Part shown: positions 10,530-22,202 of the stretch, in pieces | Layout: each line of letters begins with the position of its first letter | Position numbering within the stretch: the stretch's first letter is position 1 | Assembly: GCA_033239525.1 (NCBI GenBank) | Contig: BSYO01000019.1 | Location: forward strand, 6,887,087 to 6,951,086 | Direction of reading: 5' to 3' | Length of the DNA: 64,000 nucleotides | Origin: Nepenthes gracilis | Taxonomy: Eukaryota; Streptophyta; Magnoliopsida; Caryophyllales; Nepenthaceae | Notes under the pieces: model-generated | What the model saw: the letters and a program-made list of their open reading frames with translations, nothing else | The model's database searches: none | What the model was told of the DNA's origin: nothing | Translations under genes and position numbers: made by a program

Positions 10530-11076
10530 GGCTAGCAAAAAGGCTAGGGTTTCTTGGAGGAATGAAGGAAAGTTGAAGATGAAGAAGATGAAGTATGGAG
10601 GCGTGGAGGAATATTCAAAACGAGGAGGGAAACTTAAACGGCGAAGTACGAAACGCCTTAAACCGCCTCAGAAAGGGCGCCATCAGTTCTGCCACGAGTC
10701 ACCTCCCTGATTGGCCCTTCAAAAGGCAAATCTCTGACGCATTAATGACCCGAATATCCGCCCAACCAAAAGAAGATGCGTGTCTACTTTTGGCCTGACA
10801 AGCCGGCTGATGGCCACACGTCAATCAAGGCTCGCAAAAAACCTTTGGATTACGGCCAAAGATCAGCCATTAAGTCGTTAACATTCTTCTCCTGAGGCCC
10901 GACCAAAGGCGGTGTGACTCGGTCGGCATTCTTCTCCGAATCGACTAAAGGCGGTCAATAGCTCCGGTCAACTTCCCTCTCCGCCTTTCATAGAGTCCTC
11001 CGGGATCCCCAAACGACTAAGGGCAGTGAGGGGCATCCTATCATGAACATACCGGAGGCCAGAATTCTGCAGCCAC
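10530..11076. other. Non-coding 3' region of element 1, upstream of the antisense ORF
   Basis: No ORF is supported. The segment lies between the start of the antisense ORF and the 3' LTR, so it is the likely promoter side of the antisense transcript. It contains CGACCAAAGGCGGTGTGACT and the related CGACTAAAGGCGGTCAATAG at 10899-10958, and a few GGTCAA words that look like decayed relatives of the W-box repeats in element 2. Confidence 0.5.
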
Positions 11077-11092
11077 GGGCATGGGGGGCTAG
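11077..11092 (+). promoter_or_regulatory. Polypurine tract of element 1
   Basis: GGGCATGGGGGGCTAG lies directly before the 3' LTR start TGATGGATATACC. Element 2 has the same arrangement on the minus strand (CATGGGGGCTAG before TGATGGATATACC). It would prime plus-strand synthesis. Confidence 0.8.
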
Positions 11093-12250
11093 TGATGGAT
11101 ATACCGTAATATGAGCTGGTCCACGGTCAAAGAGGACCCAAATGGCATGCTGGATGGTCAACTCAGATACCGGTCCAACAGAAGGCGAAGGCCCAAATCC
11201 TGAAAGGCCCAAGCGTTGGCTGTCTAGACTTCAGCAGGCGGCCAACTCGGGTACAGATGGTCAACTCAAGCGTTAACCGGATGTACTATAGCAGCAAACC
11301 CAAAAAGGCTTTGAACCTACTACGGCCCAGGCCCAATTTGGCAGGCGAACACGTGCACGAACATTAACGATCCTTTCATGATCACCTGCTTTCCTAAAAG
11401 CTGATCTTCTCTAAAAAAGGCGGCAATGAACTCAGCGCCTATAAAACGGTCACAAAAGCATGAGACGATTTGAACATCCGTTGCACTGTTTAGCAGAAAA
11501 AGAATCCATCAAATCACGACTGTCAAAGCCCACCAACTCTGAGAAGGCCGCCATTGCCAGTCCAGGAAGAGCACGCTACCTTGTCCAGAGATGGTGGCTC
11601 TCCTGTTGTCCATAAAAGCTTAAGGTCTTCATCCTGGAAGACACACTCTTGCATGCTCATACAAGCTCACAATCGCACATGCATTCTCAGACACACAAGC
11701 TCACGAACAAACACGGAAGTTTACTCAAAAACAGAAGCTCTCTTGCTCACTCTCAAACTTATCTTCCTGAGAACACTGAGAACTAGCTTCCTGAAAGACT
11801 TCCTACAGTCTCACCAACAAGCGCTTATAGAGCTTAAACAGAGGCTCATCTTCTCTTTCTCTCTACACAAGCATTCGTCCTCTAATCCCACTAGAGGCGT
11901 CCAGATTCCAGGAGACCTTTTCGGCTTTCTAAGAATCGTTTCCTAAAAGCTTCACGCTTTCGGGACGTCGCTTCCTTACGCTCTCTGTGAGCAGGAAACG
12001 AGAGCTCACATTCTTTACGAGCCAACACTCCCAACCATCCTACCCTCTCTGTCTCTTGCTTTCCAGTTTACCTTCCTTGCTTAGAAAGCTTTTACTGACT
12101 TGAGCGTCGGAGTGTAGGACAACATCCCGCCAACACACTGACCTCTCGTTCACTTTAGTAGTGTGCAGGATTTAGACTCAGTGAATGGAGTCGGTTCGAG
12201 CTATTCAGACGAATCTGAATCTGTTCGAAGTCGGATCCAGGTACGCATCA
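11093..12250 (+). repeat. 3' LTR of element 1
   Basis: It begins TGATGGATATACC and ends GTACGCATCA, the same termini as the LTRs of element 2, and is 1158 bp long. The conserved motif TGACTTGAGCGTCGGAGTG near 12095-12113 also occurs in element 2. It is complete, unlike the 5' LTR, and its right edge abuts DUF1218 intron repeat sequence (TAATCCATG). Confidence 0.9.
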
Positions 12251-12651
12251 TAATCCATGCTTGAAATGTGATCAAAAAGATGGTTCAGGCTATCATTGTA
12301 AGAATGATGTCTGATACAAGATGGGGGGATCTATCAAACATGCAGGTTTTCTTTTGTCTTTTCATTTCCTATTGCTTTTATTAATTTTATTCCTCGTTAC
12401 TTTTGTCATTTAGTTACTATCTAGCATAATAAATGTTATTATAGTACTAATTCCTTTGAATAATGTGCATAATATGTTTAGTAGGTAGCTTACTGATGTG
12501 GTCACAAAGAAAATATTTTGTATCCAATACGACCGATACTAGTATTGATAATTTAATTCATGTCTGTAATGCAACCAAAAAGACGGTTTAGGCTATCATT
12601 TTAAGACTGATTTCTTATACAAGAAGGTGAGGGAATTTATCAAACCTGCAG
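12251..12651 (+). repeat. Resumed tandem units and true 3' end of the DUF1218 intron
   Basis: 12257-12450 is nearly identical to 1331-1515, and 12480-12651 repeats the layout of 960-1094. It ends in TATCAAACCTGCAG at 12651, the acceptor of the last exon. A decoy copy of the same acceptor (ACATGCAG) ends at 12345. The close match of the two flanks of element 1 is explained by insertion into a tandem array. Confidence 0.82.
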
Positions 12652-12988
12652 GCTTTCTTTTGTCTTTGCATTTCTCCTGCTGTTGGGTGGTACCGCCCTC
12701 AATGACCAACATACTATGGACAACATGTACTTTGGCTATTACTATTGCTATGTTGTGAAGCCAGGCGTGTTTGCTGGGGCTGATGTTTTGTCCATTGTCT
12801 GCATTGCCCTCGGAATCCTCTATTACCTCACCTTAACTTCTGGGAAGAGCCAAGATGGTCAATGGAGTGGCAGCCCTGGTGTTCCTACTCAGAGTGGCAT
12901 TGCTATGGGACAACCCCAGATCCCTCCCACTGCTCAAGGCCCTGTTTTTGTACACGAAGATACATACATCAGGCAACACTTTACATGA
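12652..12988 (+). CDS. Last exon of a DUF1218 membrane protein gene
   Basis: From the acceptor TGCAG at 12651 the frame reads LSFVFAFLLLLGGTALND, then MYFGYYYCYVVKPGVFAGAD and VLSIVCIALGILYYLTL. After that comes a polar glycine/serine/proline tail ending at the stop 12986-12988. DUF1218 proteins are small four-helix plant membrane proteins; some Arabidopsis members affect secondary-wall lignin. The KPGVFAG block and the last two hydrophobic segments are typical of the family C-terminus. Earlier exons must lie upstream of this window, because nothing between 1 and 1530 encodes the N-terminal helices. The frame shown is intact. The preceding intron is over 12 kb because of the element 1 insertion. 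The first residue of the exon is split across the junction. Confidence 0.85.
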
Positions 12989-14300
12989 TCGTTGATTCTG
13001 GGTGGTTTTTTGGTTCACAAGCTTCAATTTTTGGCTGGAAAACTATAAAGAGAAACAAATTCTGTTTGAGAAGGTTATGAAAATAGAGTGAAGTTTATTT
13101 GGGGGTTGGATTTGTTCTAGTAGTTCTACATATTTTTACCTCTTTGTTTAGCTAGAACTGAAGGACTGGAAATAGACTGTGTAAAGGGAAGCTAACGTGT
13201 GCAGAAGTCTCTAAGGGTAGGGGAAAATCCCATGCAAATGTGTTTTTTTTTCCTTTTTGATTAAGCTCTGCATGCTGGTTAATTTAGCCACGGACTCACA
13301 TGTTTTTACAAAGTAGAAAAGAAAGAACTATCTTGGTTTCCGGAGTCTCCTTTAATTTTCAGAAACAAGTTTGCAGAGGCTCCTCCAATTTTTCCATGAT
13401 TTCTGTTCTTTCTTTTCATACCTGTACTAGCACTTCAAAGTATGGGCCAAACAATTGGTTTTTCTTGTTAGCCTATCAACTACACGATTTCTCTTGCATT
13501 TCCTTTTAGAGCTAACCCTGAGTAGAGGGACATGTTTTAGGAATGTTGTTTTAGTGTTAACACTTAAAAAGTAAGGGGAAAGAATTGGTTTTTTAACCGG
13601 CCTATGAATTTTATGATTCCTCGTTCTTTTCTTTGAGAACTTTTTATTTTTTTGAGAGGGGAATGAGCCTTTTTATTCACCCTTTGTGCAACATAGATGA
13701 CTGAAAATCATTCATCAATTTATACTTATAGTAGGCCTATTAATTTATATGGATAAATAAAATGTTATGTTATTATAAGAGGTAGGTTTTAGATATGTTG
13801 CTTTAGTGTGAGCACTTGAAAGTAAGGGGAAAGAATTGGTTTTTTAGTCGGCCTATAAACATCCATTTCTTTTAGAGCCATGCATTCGGATGAAGAGAAC
13901 TTTTTTGAGGGGGAGGGGGGAATGGGCCTTTGAGCAATGACTGAAATTTATTCATCAATCTATACACTTTTGGGTTTAGTCCCTGCCAACTGATCAAAGC
14001 CGAACATCTCTTGTTAAAGTGAGGAGTTAAAAAAATACTGTTACTTAATACTTGACTGCTTTCATTTGTTCACGTGGCTCATACACCTAAATATACTGAT
14101 TGATTAACAATCTATGCGGGGGCTCACTAGTATTGTATTTTCTTTTGCTTCTCCACTGAAGCACGCTTTCCCATATCCAATCAATTCTTCGAGCTTTCTT
14201 ATCTTTATATTTTTTTAGAGCCTTAGCTTAATTGAATTATAATAACTGAGAGGTTAAGATTAGAAGAGGAGAGAGAGTTGGTAGTCCAAAAAAGGATTCA
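12989..14300. other. 3' UTR and downstream flank of the DUF1218 gene, with a three-copy degenerate repeat
   Basis: No further gene is seen. Copies of a block around AAGTAAGGGGAAAGAATTGG followed by TTTTTTA-CCGGCCTAT occur at about 13567 and 13820, with a weaker one at about 13440 (CAAACAATTGGTTTTTC then GCCTATCAAC). The two better copies extend about 250 bp through a GAGGGGAATG(A/G)GCC word and a CTGAAA-TTCATCAAT word. The first ~300 bases are probably 3' UTR. Confidence 0.55.
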
Positions 14301-14818
14301 AAATCTTACACTAATGCAAATATTTTTGCCAAGTACAATAGACTATATTTTTGCCAGGTACAATAGACAATGTAGCTGCAGAGCCCTCATTATATTACAA
14401 TTCTTTAGGCTGATGATGAGCTTCTTCCCCAAAGTCACAACTAAGTGACAAGAAATCGACCGAAACACTAAATGGAGAAACCATTCATCTTTTTCTCTTA
14501 ACAACTTGAAAAAACTTGAATTCTCTTTACTATCCCATCTGTGTGAATCTTCTCTCTGCCAAAAAGAAAAAGAAAAAAAAATTGTAGATGGAAGAGTGTT
14601 AAGCAGCATCTTCTCCACCATACAAAATGAAAATACTGTAGCATCGACGATAAGATTTACATGTATAACGTGCCCATTGTAAATGGTTGATGACCATAGC
14701 AACAGCACAACAAATAATCATGTATACAAATAGTTCGAAGAACCACAGATATCTATATATATCTTTGACTTTGCAGAATTCCTGCCAGTTATACGGAGTT
14801 TTCTTAAGAGAACAACAT

Positions 14819-16557
14819 TCATCGAATGCGATTCACATTAGGAAATGGCTCAGGATTTGTTTTTGGCGCAGTTTAGCGGCTTCAGGAGTCCTAAAGACAT
14901 TCCACAATCGAGAGTCTCATCACCCGCAGCAGGAAGCCACCGTGCACGCCATCTCTGGACTTTGAGACAACATAATTTTTTTAAAGCAACGCTAATTTTT
15001 TATAGCATAAAAAAGTGAAAAAATGACTCAATTCATATTTATGCAATTGGAAGATATTACATTTAATATTTACCTGTGCCATAAAAAGAACTCTGGAAGT
15101 ATGGCCAGTGAGCTCTGCCATCTTAACCATTGATGCGTACTTCCATAAGATCAGTTGGTTCTGAGTAAACCCATGAGAGCTAAGTAGCTCACGCTCATTC
15201 TTACTCCATAGCAAGGCACAGACCTGCGATCCAGCATCCACAGAATTGAAGCAAGCACCAGTGTAGGTGTTCCAAAATTTGATGCACCTGTCGCCACCAC
15301 CTCCACTAGAGGCCAATAAGTTGCCCTGGAAGGGGCACCAAGCAAGAGCTTTGGCATTGCCGTGTGGTCTTCGAGCACAATGCGGCCCGAGTGGTGGCAA
15401 GATTCGAGGATGCCATAGATCTGTCCCATATATGGAGGAGATTGTCATTGCCTCCATTGGCTAGCTTTGGCCCGAGGCCGACCATTTTAGTCCACACACC
15501 TCTTGGTTGTGCCCTCTGTAAGTTTCAACAATGTGATCCCTTATTCTTACGTCATTGTTGATGATCCAACTGTCCATTCCTCCACTAGTAAGTATGTGGT
15601 TATTCCATGCCAACGACCCAACTCGTGTTCGGTGCCCACTTTTTAATGTTCTCAGCTACAGAATCATAGAGCAAATTGTGAGGAAAGACAACACCAATCG
15701 ATTGAAATTGATAAGAAATCAGCAATTTGATTCAAAACACCAGAAATTTTTTCTAGAATAGACTAAATATTTACTATGTCCCACCGCGAATGGCGGAGAA
15801 TCCTGACTGGACTTGAGTTGTTTAGGCCAATGACAATATGTTTTCCATCAAGAGCCCAAGCGACGCTAGTGACAGGGCCATTTTCATCATCCACCATTAC
15901 AAGTTCGATGTTGAACCGCTAGAAGCATCCCACGAGATATACAAAGGCTTCCGCGCGATAGCTTAATGTTGCTACTACCCCAATCCATTAGATTCAAGTA
16001 GAAATCATCAAAGGGAGATCGGGTGCATCTAAAGTACGTTCGGATATCCCAAAACAATTCAAGCACAATCTATTTATTGATTGATTCAAGGATTGTGAAC
16101 TGAATTATATGGTCAAAATGATAATTTTTTTTATTTTTCCAAGTTTCCCAAACCCTTTTGAGGACTAATTTAAGGACCTCTAAAACATAGATTATTTATA
16201 TACAACAAATTAAATACAAACTGCATAGAGGTGAAAATTGACACTCACCCGAGGAATATGACGGTTAGGCCTCACCCGGGCTTAGCCTCGTTGTGGAGAG
16301 AAACACTTAGGGGAATAATTCGGCAGAGCAGGAGCCTTATTCTTGAATGCAAGAATCCTGGTCCTGTTCATGTTTAAGGCCTCCCTCAACTGCTTCAGGT
16401 AAGCTTCTTTTGATAGAGAATTCACAGTTGGGTTCTCCTTTCCCTTCCACCCTTCTGTTAGCATGTAGTGTGCATAGTCAAAATCCATAGCAGATCGATT
16501 TGGTATGAAATCATCCCATTGTATTATGACCAATGAGGAAAAAAAAAGGTTAGGCAT
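14819..16557 (-). pseudogene. CDC20-like pseudogene (APC/C activator, WD40), introns retained
   Basis: CDC20 is the WD40 activator of the anaphase-promoting complex. Read on the minus strand, the N-terminal block [20 protein letters not shown] (C-box region) is followed by [28 protein letters not shown] and the blade words [40 protein letters not shown] and [15 protein letters not shown] come next. The end is NVNRIR before the stop at 14819-14821, keeping the Ile-Arg tail that docks on the APC/C. Frameshifts fall near 15469, 15400, 15360 and 14950, with stops in the last exon. Intron borders remain (donor CCTCGG|GTGAGT near 16255; MAQ|GTAAAT near 15074 with acceptor near 14960), so this is a decayed gene duplicate and not a processed copy. 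The N-terminus before the C-box is not found. Confidence 0.9.
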
Positions 16558-17350
16558 TCCAATGTAAACTCACTCAAACAAGCAACTTGTAATTACACTC
16601 AATTAAGATAAGAGAATTCAAAAAAGAAAAAAAAAACAAACAAACAAACAAAGAAAGTTTTCTCCATAGAGTTACCGTATAACATAACTTCAGAAAGAAA
16701 AAAGATGAGGATTTTCAATCAACTCAATCAAACAAGAAATTTTCAATATTTCAATGCCCACTTTTCTGAGAACCATACTAGAAATAAGATACCAACTTCA
16801 GAATGAGGGATTTTTTTGGCCAACTGATATGATAAGAGGATTTTTAATTGAGCCCGGAAGCAACTACACCCAGTCAAAATGAGAAAACTAATAAGTTCTC
16901 AACGGAAATCATCAGAAAATTAACCAGTAAATTGAAACAGGACAAAATCATGAAAGAATTCAATTAAACCGATCATATTAAAAATTAAACATATCAATCA
17001 ACAGAAGTGGCAGATAGTAAACATCTCACATAGAAATTCAAATCAATCCACATCAATAAGGATCAGAAAGAAAAACAATCACTATTTTCAGTTTCGTCAC
17101 AGGAAAGGAAGTACTACATTTTCTTTTGAGGTCTTTCTTGGGAGGACTTGCTGCTGGAATGATTGCCAAGGATCCATATCCTGCACACACACACACACAC
17201 ACACACACAGAGATAGACACAAAAAGCGAAAACAAAGAAGAATATACAATCCTTATAATGCTTGGCGGGGTAACTCTCGAGATTCCGGTGCTCGCAAGTT
17301 TGACAAGTGACCCTATGGTCTCATAATGCTTTACTCCCATTGTGCACAAA
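16558..17350. other. AT-rich spacer with (CA)13 microsatellite
   Basis: No gene is supported. A CA dinucleotide run occupies 17184-17209 and an A-rich tract lies at 16618-16655. Open frames on the minus strand read through the microsatellite and resemble no family. Confidence 0.5.
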
Positions 17351-17359
17351 TACTGTATC

Positions 17360-19171
17360 CAATCCATACATGCATACTTTCTTGTTACCCTTTGGGTAAC
17401 CTTCACGTATTCTGAGATCTTCTGATCCAGAATAAGTCAAACTTATAAACCCGTTACCTCATTGGGTAACTCGCACGTATTCTGTGATCCTCTGATCCAC
17501 GCCCCTTTGGGAACAGAATATTCATATTATCGACAAGTCAATCCAGCACCACCTCGGTACGATATCTACTGATATCTCACCATTTGTTCACAGGATTATA
17601 AGCATCCATACAAACGACCTCAACCCACGGAATATGGATTTAGTATCGAAAAAGTACAGACTATACTAAGGTTTCGTATCCTCCCATTCGACACCTTAGT
17701 GTCTTCATACGATCTCCTCAACTTAGCCATAGAGTGCCAAGAAATATACGCATGCCGACAAAGTTAACGCAAATGATAATTTATCAGAATTTCATCAATA
17801 AAATACAAAAATAATCACTTCCGACTATCATTATTATAAACGTGCAAAACTTACCTATGCATACAATATGAACGAATACTGGCAGCTCATTTATATATAT
17901 ATATATATGTATATGTATATGTATATGTATGTATATGTATATATGTATATGTATGTATATGTATATATATGTATATAACTTCCCATATTAACACATGCAT
18001 ATACATAATTACACACATTCCACTCCCTGTGCACACATGCACTTGACCACATACACACCCAGATTACACACACAGCAGCCTCCGCAGGTATTTTCCCACA
18101 CCAACACACTACCAGAGCACACTCACGCCTGCACACGGCCACACCCCCTGCTCACACACACACCACCACTCACAGTAGCAGCAAAGCTGTCACCTCACAG
18201 CCTCACACCCGCTCACGCACACACGCTTGGCAGCACTTTGCCGACACACACTCACCCACATACACCTGCACGCAGAATACGCATATTTACAAATGCACAC
18301 ACATGCACATCCTTACATCCATACCCACTGCCAGCATACACATATAAATACATACACCCATTATACTGTCATTATACACACTGCCACGCACAGCAGTACA
18401 CACACCTTTACATACAATTCGTATAATACACTCCATCTACGTAATCCCGATTCCAGAACGCTGACAGCCGGTCGGCTAACAGGGCATAAAACTCTGTTTA
18501 GCCCAATTTCTCTTTTGTCACATTTTTCACCATATTCATCGCAGATCAACGACACTAATTAGAAATGAAGGATTCAGTTACAGAGAAGGAGAATTTACTT
18601 TGCAAGAGGGATGTTTTACTTGCAGAACGAAGATTGTTACTTGCAAGAATGAGAGAGGAACTTTACTTGCCTGATTTGAACAGAACGATTAGGATTAACG
18701 GCGGCGAGGGATTAACGGCAACGACGACGTAAACTGACGACGGCAACGGCAAGGGTTTAACGACGACGGCGGCTGCTCCAACGGCAGCAATCGGCAAGGG
18801 TTTGCAACACCGATTGACGACGGCGACACTCCTCTGTTCAATCTCACGACGACGACTATGGCTCCTGACGACGGCGATTCCGCCTGAGAAGCTTCATTGC
18901 GCAGATGCTCGGGATGACCCACAACCCCCAATTTATACACCCACAATTTGGCCACCCGATTAATTGAACGGAATTGAAACTGCTTGACAGTCGAAGGGGT
19001 GAAACAGCAGAAGAAATTAAGAGGGAGATGGAGATGCGAAATGGAAGGGAGAGAGAGTTACTAATTATTTAATACCATAAATATTAACAATATTTATTAA
19101 TACCAAAAAATATATTATTATTTATTATTAAATTCTTTTAATAATCCGAGTCGAAATACCGGAGTATTACA
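17360..19171 (-). repeat. Decayed long LTR, copy A of the family also seen at 50698 and 58094
   Basis: It shares scattered blocks with the two other copies. Examples are GGTTATAAGCATCC/GGATTATAAGCATCC, a GAAAAAGTA(C/T)AGACTA word, CATAGAGTGCCAA, GTTAACGCAAA and AATCAC(G/T). These are followed by a TATATG/CACACA-rich zone (17890-18420), TTACTTGC repeats (18596-18675) and an ACGACGGCGGC-rich tract (18700-18880). It ends GGAGTATTACA at 19171, like the ATATTACA and GCTACA ends of the other copies. Orientation is minus by comparison with copy C, whose polypurine tract lies to its right. The left edge is not resolved, and no target duplication was found. Confidence 0.6.
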
Positions 19172-19860
19172 ATCCCAGTGAGAGAAAGAGAGAGAGAGGG
19201 AGAGAGATGAAGTGTTCGCAATTGAGCAGCAGACGAAAGCAAGCGAATTCGCGATCAGTGAGGGTGAGCCGATAGCCAATTTGTGGGATTTATACATGAA
19301 TATTAGGGTTTCGGATGTTTTACGGAGGATCAGCACAAGGAGCACTGCGACTCAACGGCTATATTTTGAAAAACGAGCCGTTAAGATTGCTCTTTGACGA
19401 AAATATCCCCAAAACTTATTGTCCAGATCGGGGAAGAGGTTCATGTCGGGGCAAGAAGCCTTGCCGATGGTCCGACCCAATCCGAATGAACCTTTTTCAA
19501 CACATAAAACAACATTGGTATTGACTATTTAATCATATAATTAATAAATACGAGTTAACTTAATTAAAATAATAATTTAAAATCTTATAGTCAAACAATC
19601 ACTACAACTTTAATTATTATTATTACTATATATATAGATTTACTTAATATATAATCTTTACAGATAAAATTATATCATAATAGTTTAATTTCTTGGTTGA
19701 ATTTTCTAACAAATATGGTTGAATTAAATTTCTTTTATGCAATTCCACTTATTTTAGGAAACAATGCTTTATGGCGTCAAACTAATATACTCTGTATCTT
19801 TTTAAGAATTTTTTATTTTCAAATGGTTTCATTCAAAACTCCCACAGATTTTTATTTATT

Positions 19861-19899
<39 letters not shown>

Positions 19900-20827
19900 G
19901 GGTGGGAGGGAGGTGGAGGTGAGTACAAACTCCCAAAATAAAAAAAAAAAAAAACTCACTATTGGTTGTAAAAGCATTTTGGGGGGGGGGGGAGAAGGAA
20001 AATGTTTCATAAATTATGATGAAAGAAAGCAATGATGGTCTGATTTTTAGGATACAAAAGAACCCACCCACTTTGTCACGGGTTCAAGGTCGTCAAATGC
20101 AAATTCAAAGATTCGTGTGTTTTCTTCTATTTTTTAATTTATTAAAATTATTTTTTAATAAAATATACAAACTGTTAAATTTATATTTAATAATCTCAAA
20201 TTTGATATAAAAAGAAAAACTGCATCTCTTAACTAAGAGACACAGTCACTTGAACTCGGATAAAACACTTATAGACAATGACCTAATATAAATAATTGTG
20301 TTCGTATCCCTGAACATGTGAAGGCTTAAACGAGAATAGTTCAAATGTCAATAAATTTGTCGTTTCCCGTTTTTCTTCTGCTTCTTCTTACTCGCATTTT
20401 AGCTGATCTAACATCCAAGCGGTTGTGATCGTTTCTCATAAAAGAAGCTTCGTGATGTGATCGTTTCTCTTAAAGAAGATTCATGATGTGATGGTGGGTT
20501 CTTAGGGCAATGAATGATACGTTCACAAGATATTGGTCGATGGTAAGAACAAGTAATATCAGTGACAAGCTTATAGAAATAAGGAAAGAGGAAGTATCAG
20601 CCTGGTTTAGTTCAAACGACAAATAAAATATTACACTGTAAACTTTTGCTACATATTTGATTGAAAAAAATTAAATGAGAATAAAATTTTTATTCTTTAA
20701 AAATAGATATTTTTTTATTTAGTTATAAATTTAGTAGAAAATAAATATTTTTAAAAAAAATTTATTTCTACACTTATAAAAATATCTATTCCCATATAAA
20801 AGGTGAAAATAGCTATTTTTACTATTA
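19172..20827. other. AT-rich intergenic sequence with microsatellites
   Basis: No gene is supported. It holds GA-rich sequence at 19177-19207, an ATT run at 19868-19899, an A run at 19940-19953 and a run of about 12 G at 19980-19991. Two related words, GTGATCGTTTCTCATAAAAG and GTGATCGTTTCTCTTAAAG, lie about 35 bases apart at 20427-20476. Confidence 0.5.
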
Positions 20828-20832
20828 CTATT

Positions 20833-22086
20833 TGATGCGTCTCTGGATCCGAATTTCGAACGGATTCGAGTGATCCTCTGGTCGTGGCTCCACTCCCGTT
20901 TCCTGAGTTTGATCCTGCACACCACTAAGCAGAACAAGAGGTCAGCGTGTTCGGCGGAAAGTCCCACCGAAAACACTCCGACGCTCAAGTCAGTAAAACA
21001 GTCTTCAATAGAAAGAAATTGAAACTGAGAGAGAAAAAGAAAAAGAGTGTTTGATCCAGGTGTAAGAGAGACGTGAGGTCTTCTTGGATCTGGATGGTGG
21101 GAATGCAGTAAACGGTTGTGTGAGTTCGCTTGTTGCCTTAGGGTTTTTTGGGAGAACGAAGGTGGCAGAGAAGGCAGACTTCTGTGAGCACTCGTTCGTC
21201 CTTGAAAGCGTATGCAATTGGATGCCTTCCAGAAAGTGGATGCGATTGAAAGTCTGGAAGAAAACCTCAATCAAAGCACGCATCAATGAAGGCGTAATTG
21301 AGAGCGTGTCCTGGATGGTGAATCCAGGGTTTCTTTTATAGCTGAGAGGCAATCCTCCCCCTTTGGAAGGAGTGATTGCCTTCCTGATCTGCTGGTTGAC
21401 TTACCTTCTGTAGTAGATACTAGTTGCCATGCTGATTGTGATTGTTTCCTTGTGAGGCGGCCAACAACTTTTCAAACCGGATGCTTTCCTTCTGCGCATG
21501 TTACCGTTGAAAAGCCCAGGCTGGCAAAGATTTGAAGAAAATCTAGCGCCTTCCTTATATGGGAGGCACCAACATTGCCAGTGTCCCTTTTGGTGCCTGC
21601 TAAGATCGTGGAATATATTTGGAGAATCGTTGTTGGCCTTTTGAGGATTCGTTGGCCTGAACGAGTCAGGGCCGTTACTACAGAAAGACTCCTTTGTGAC
21701 CATCGTGCGAAACGCGGACGGTCAACGCTCGAGTTGACCGTCTGCATACGTGAAGGATATCCGTCGTCAGCCGCCAGATGGGCCCGAGTTGGCCGCCATT
21801 GTGAAGGATATCCGTCGTCAGCCGCCAGATGGGCCATGAGCCTGAGTGAGCCAGGCCCATTACTGTAGAAAAGCCTCTTCTTTGGGCACAATGTGCACAA
21901 GGCAGACGGTCAATGTTTGAGTTGACCGTCTGTTTGAGTGTTGGCCGCCCGACGGTCAACGCTAGCGTTGACCGCCCTGAGCTTTTCAGCTCTTGAGCCT
22001 GTTTTCCAATTGGGCCATTAGAGTGCTGATCGTCGTCTTGGGCCTTTGACTTTTTTGGGGCCAGCCCATTTTTGGTATATCCATCA
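20833..22086 (-). repeat. 3' LTR of element 2
   Basis: Read on the minus strand it starts TGATGGATATACC (22086) and ends with ACGCATCA (20833). The motif TGACTTGAGCGTCGGAGTG is at about 20975-20993. Three TTGACC/GGTCAA palindromes lie in the U3-side part: 21717-21742, 21903-21932 and 21953-21974. Confidence 0.93.
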
Positions 22087-22103
22087 CTAGCCCCCATGCT
22101 GGT
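22087..22103 (-). promoter_or_regulatory. Polypurine tract of element 2
   Basis: On the minus strand CCAGCATGGGGGCTAG lies next to the LTR start TGATGG, the same layout as in element 1. It would prime plus-strand synthesis. Confidence 0.8.
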
Positions 22104-22202
22104 GGTTAGATTTCTGGCCACCAGTATGTTCATGATGGGTTGCCCCTGAATGCTTTGAAGATCTCGTGGTACTTCATGAAAAGGCGTGAAGGAGAGTTTG
22201 AC

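Larger units (their letters stand above)
1532..12250 (+). mobile_element. Element 1: decayed Tat-lineage Ty3/gypsy LTR retrotransposon
   Basis: A GC-richer block sits inside the AT-rich DUF1218 intron. It has direct terminal repeats (1532-2489 and 11093-12250), a primer-binding-like site after the left repeat, a purine-rich tract before the right one, and the order gag, protease, RT, RNase H, second RNase H, integrase. A second RNase H between the first one and integrase is the hallmark of the Tat group of plant Ty3/gypsy elements (Tat, Retand, Ogre, Grande). About 3 kb between integrase and the 3' LTR carries a hairpin array and an antisense spliced ORF. Stops and frameshifts break every reading frame. 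The 5' LTR lacks its first ~168 bp, so no target duplication can be seen. The right end ACGCATCA followed by TAATCCATG gives a precise right junction. Confidence 0.93.

Noticed and set aside
14819..16557. A functional CDC20 gene with unusual introns
   Set aside because: At least three frame shifts lie inside well-conserved WD40 blades away from any splice signal, and stops occur in the last exon.
17890..18420. Open frames rich in His/Thr/Tyr through TATG and CACA tracts (also 52136-52687)
   Set aside because: They are translations of simple sequence in the long-LTR family, without conserved frame.
20731..21352. Minus-strand open frames of 115-179 codons in the LTRs of element 2 (also 31202-31744)
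   Set aside because: They sit in LTR sequence, are not kept in the same length in both LTRs and have no domain content.
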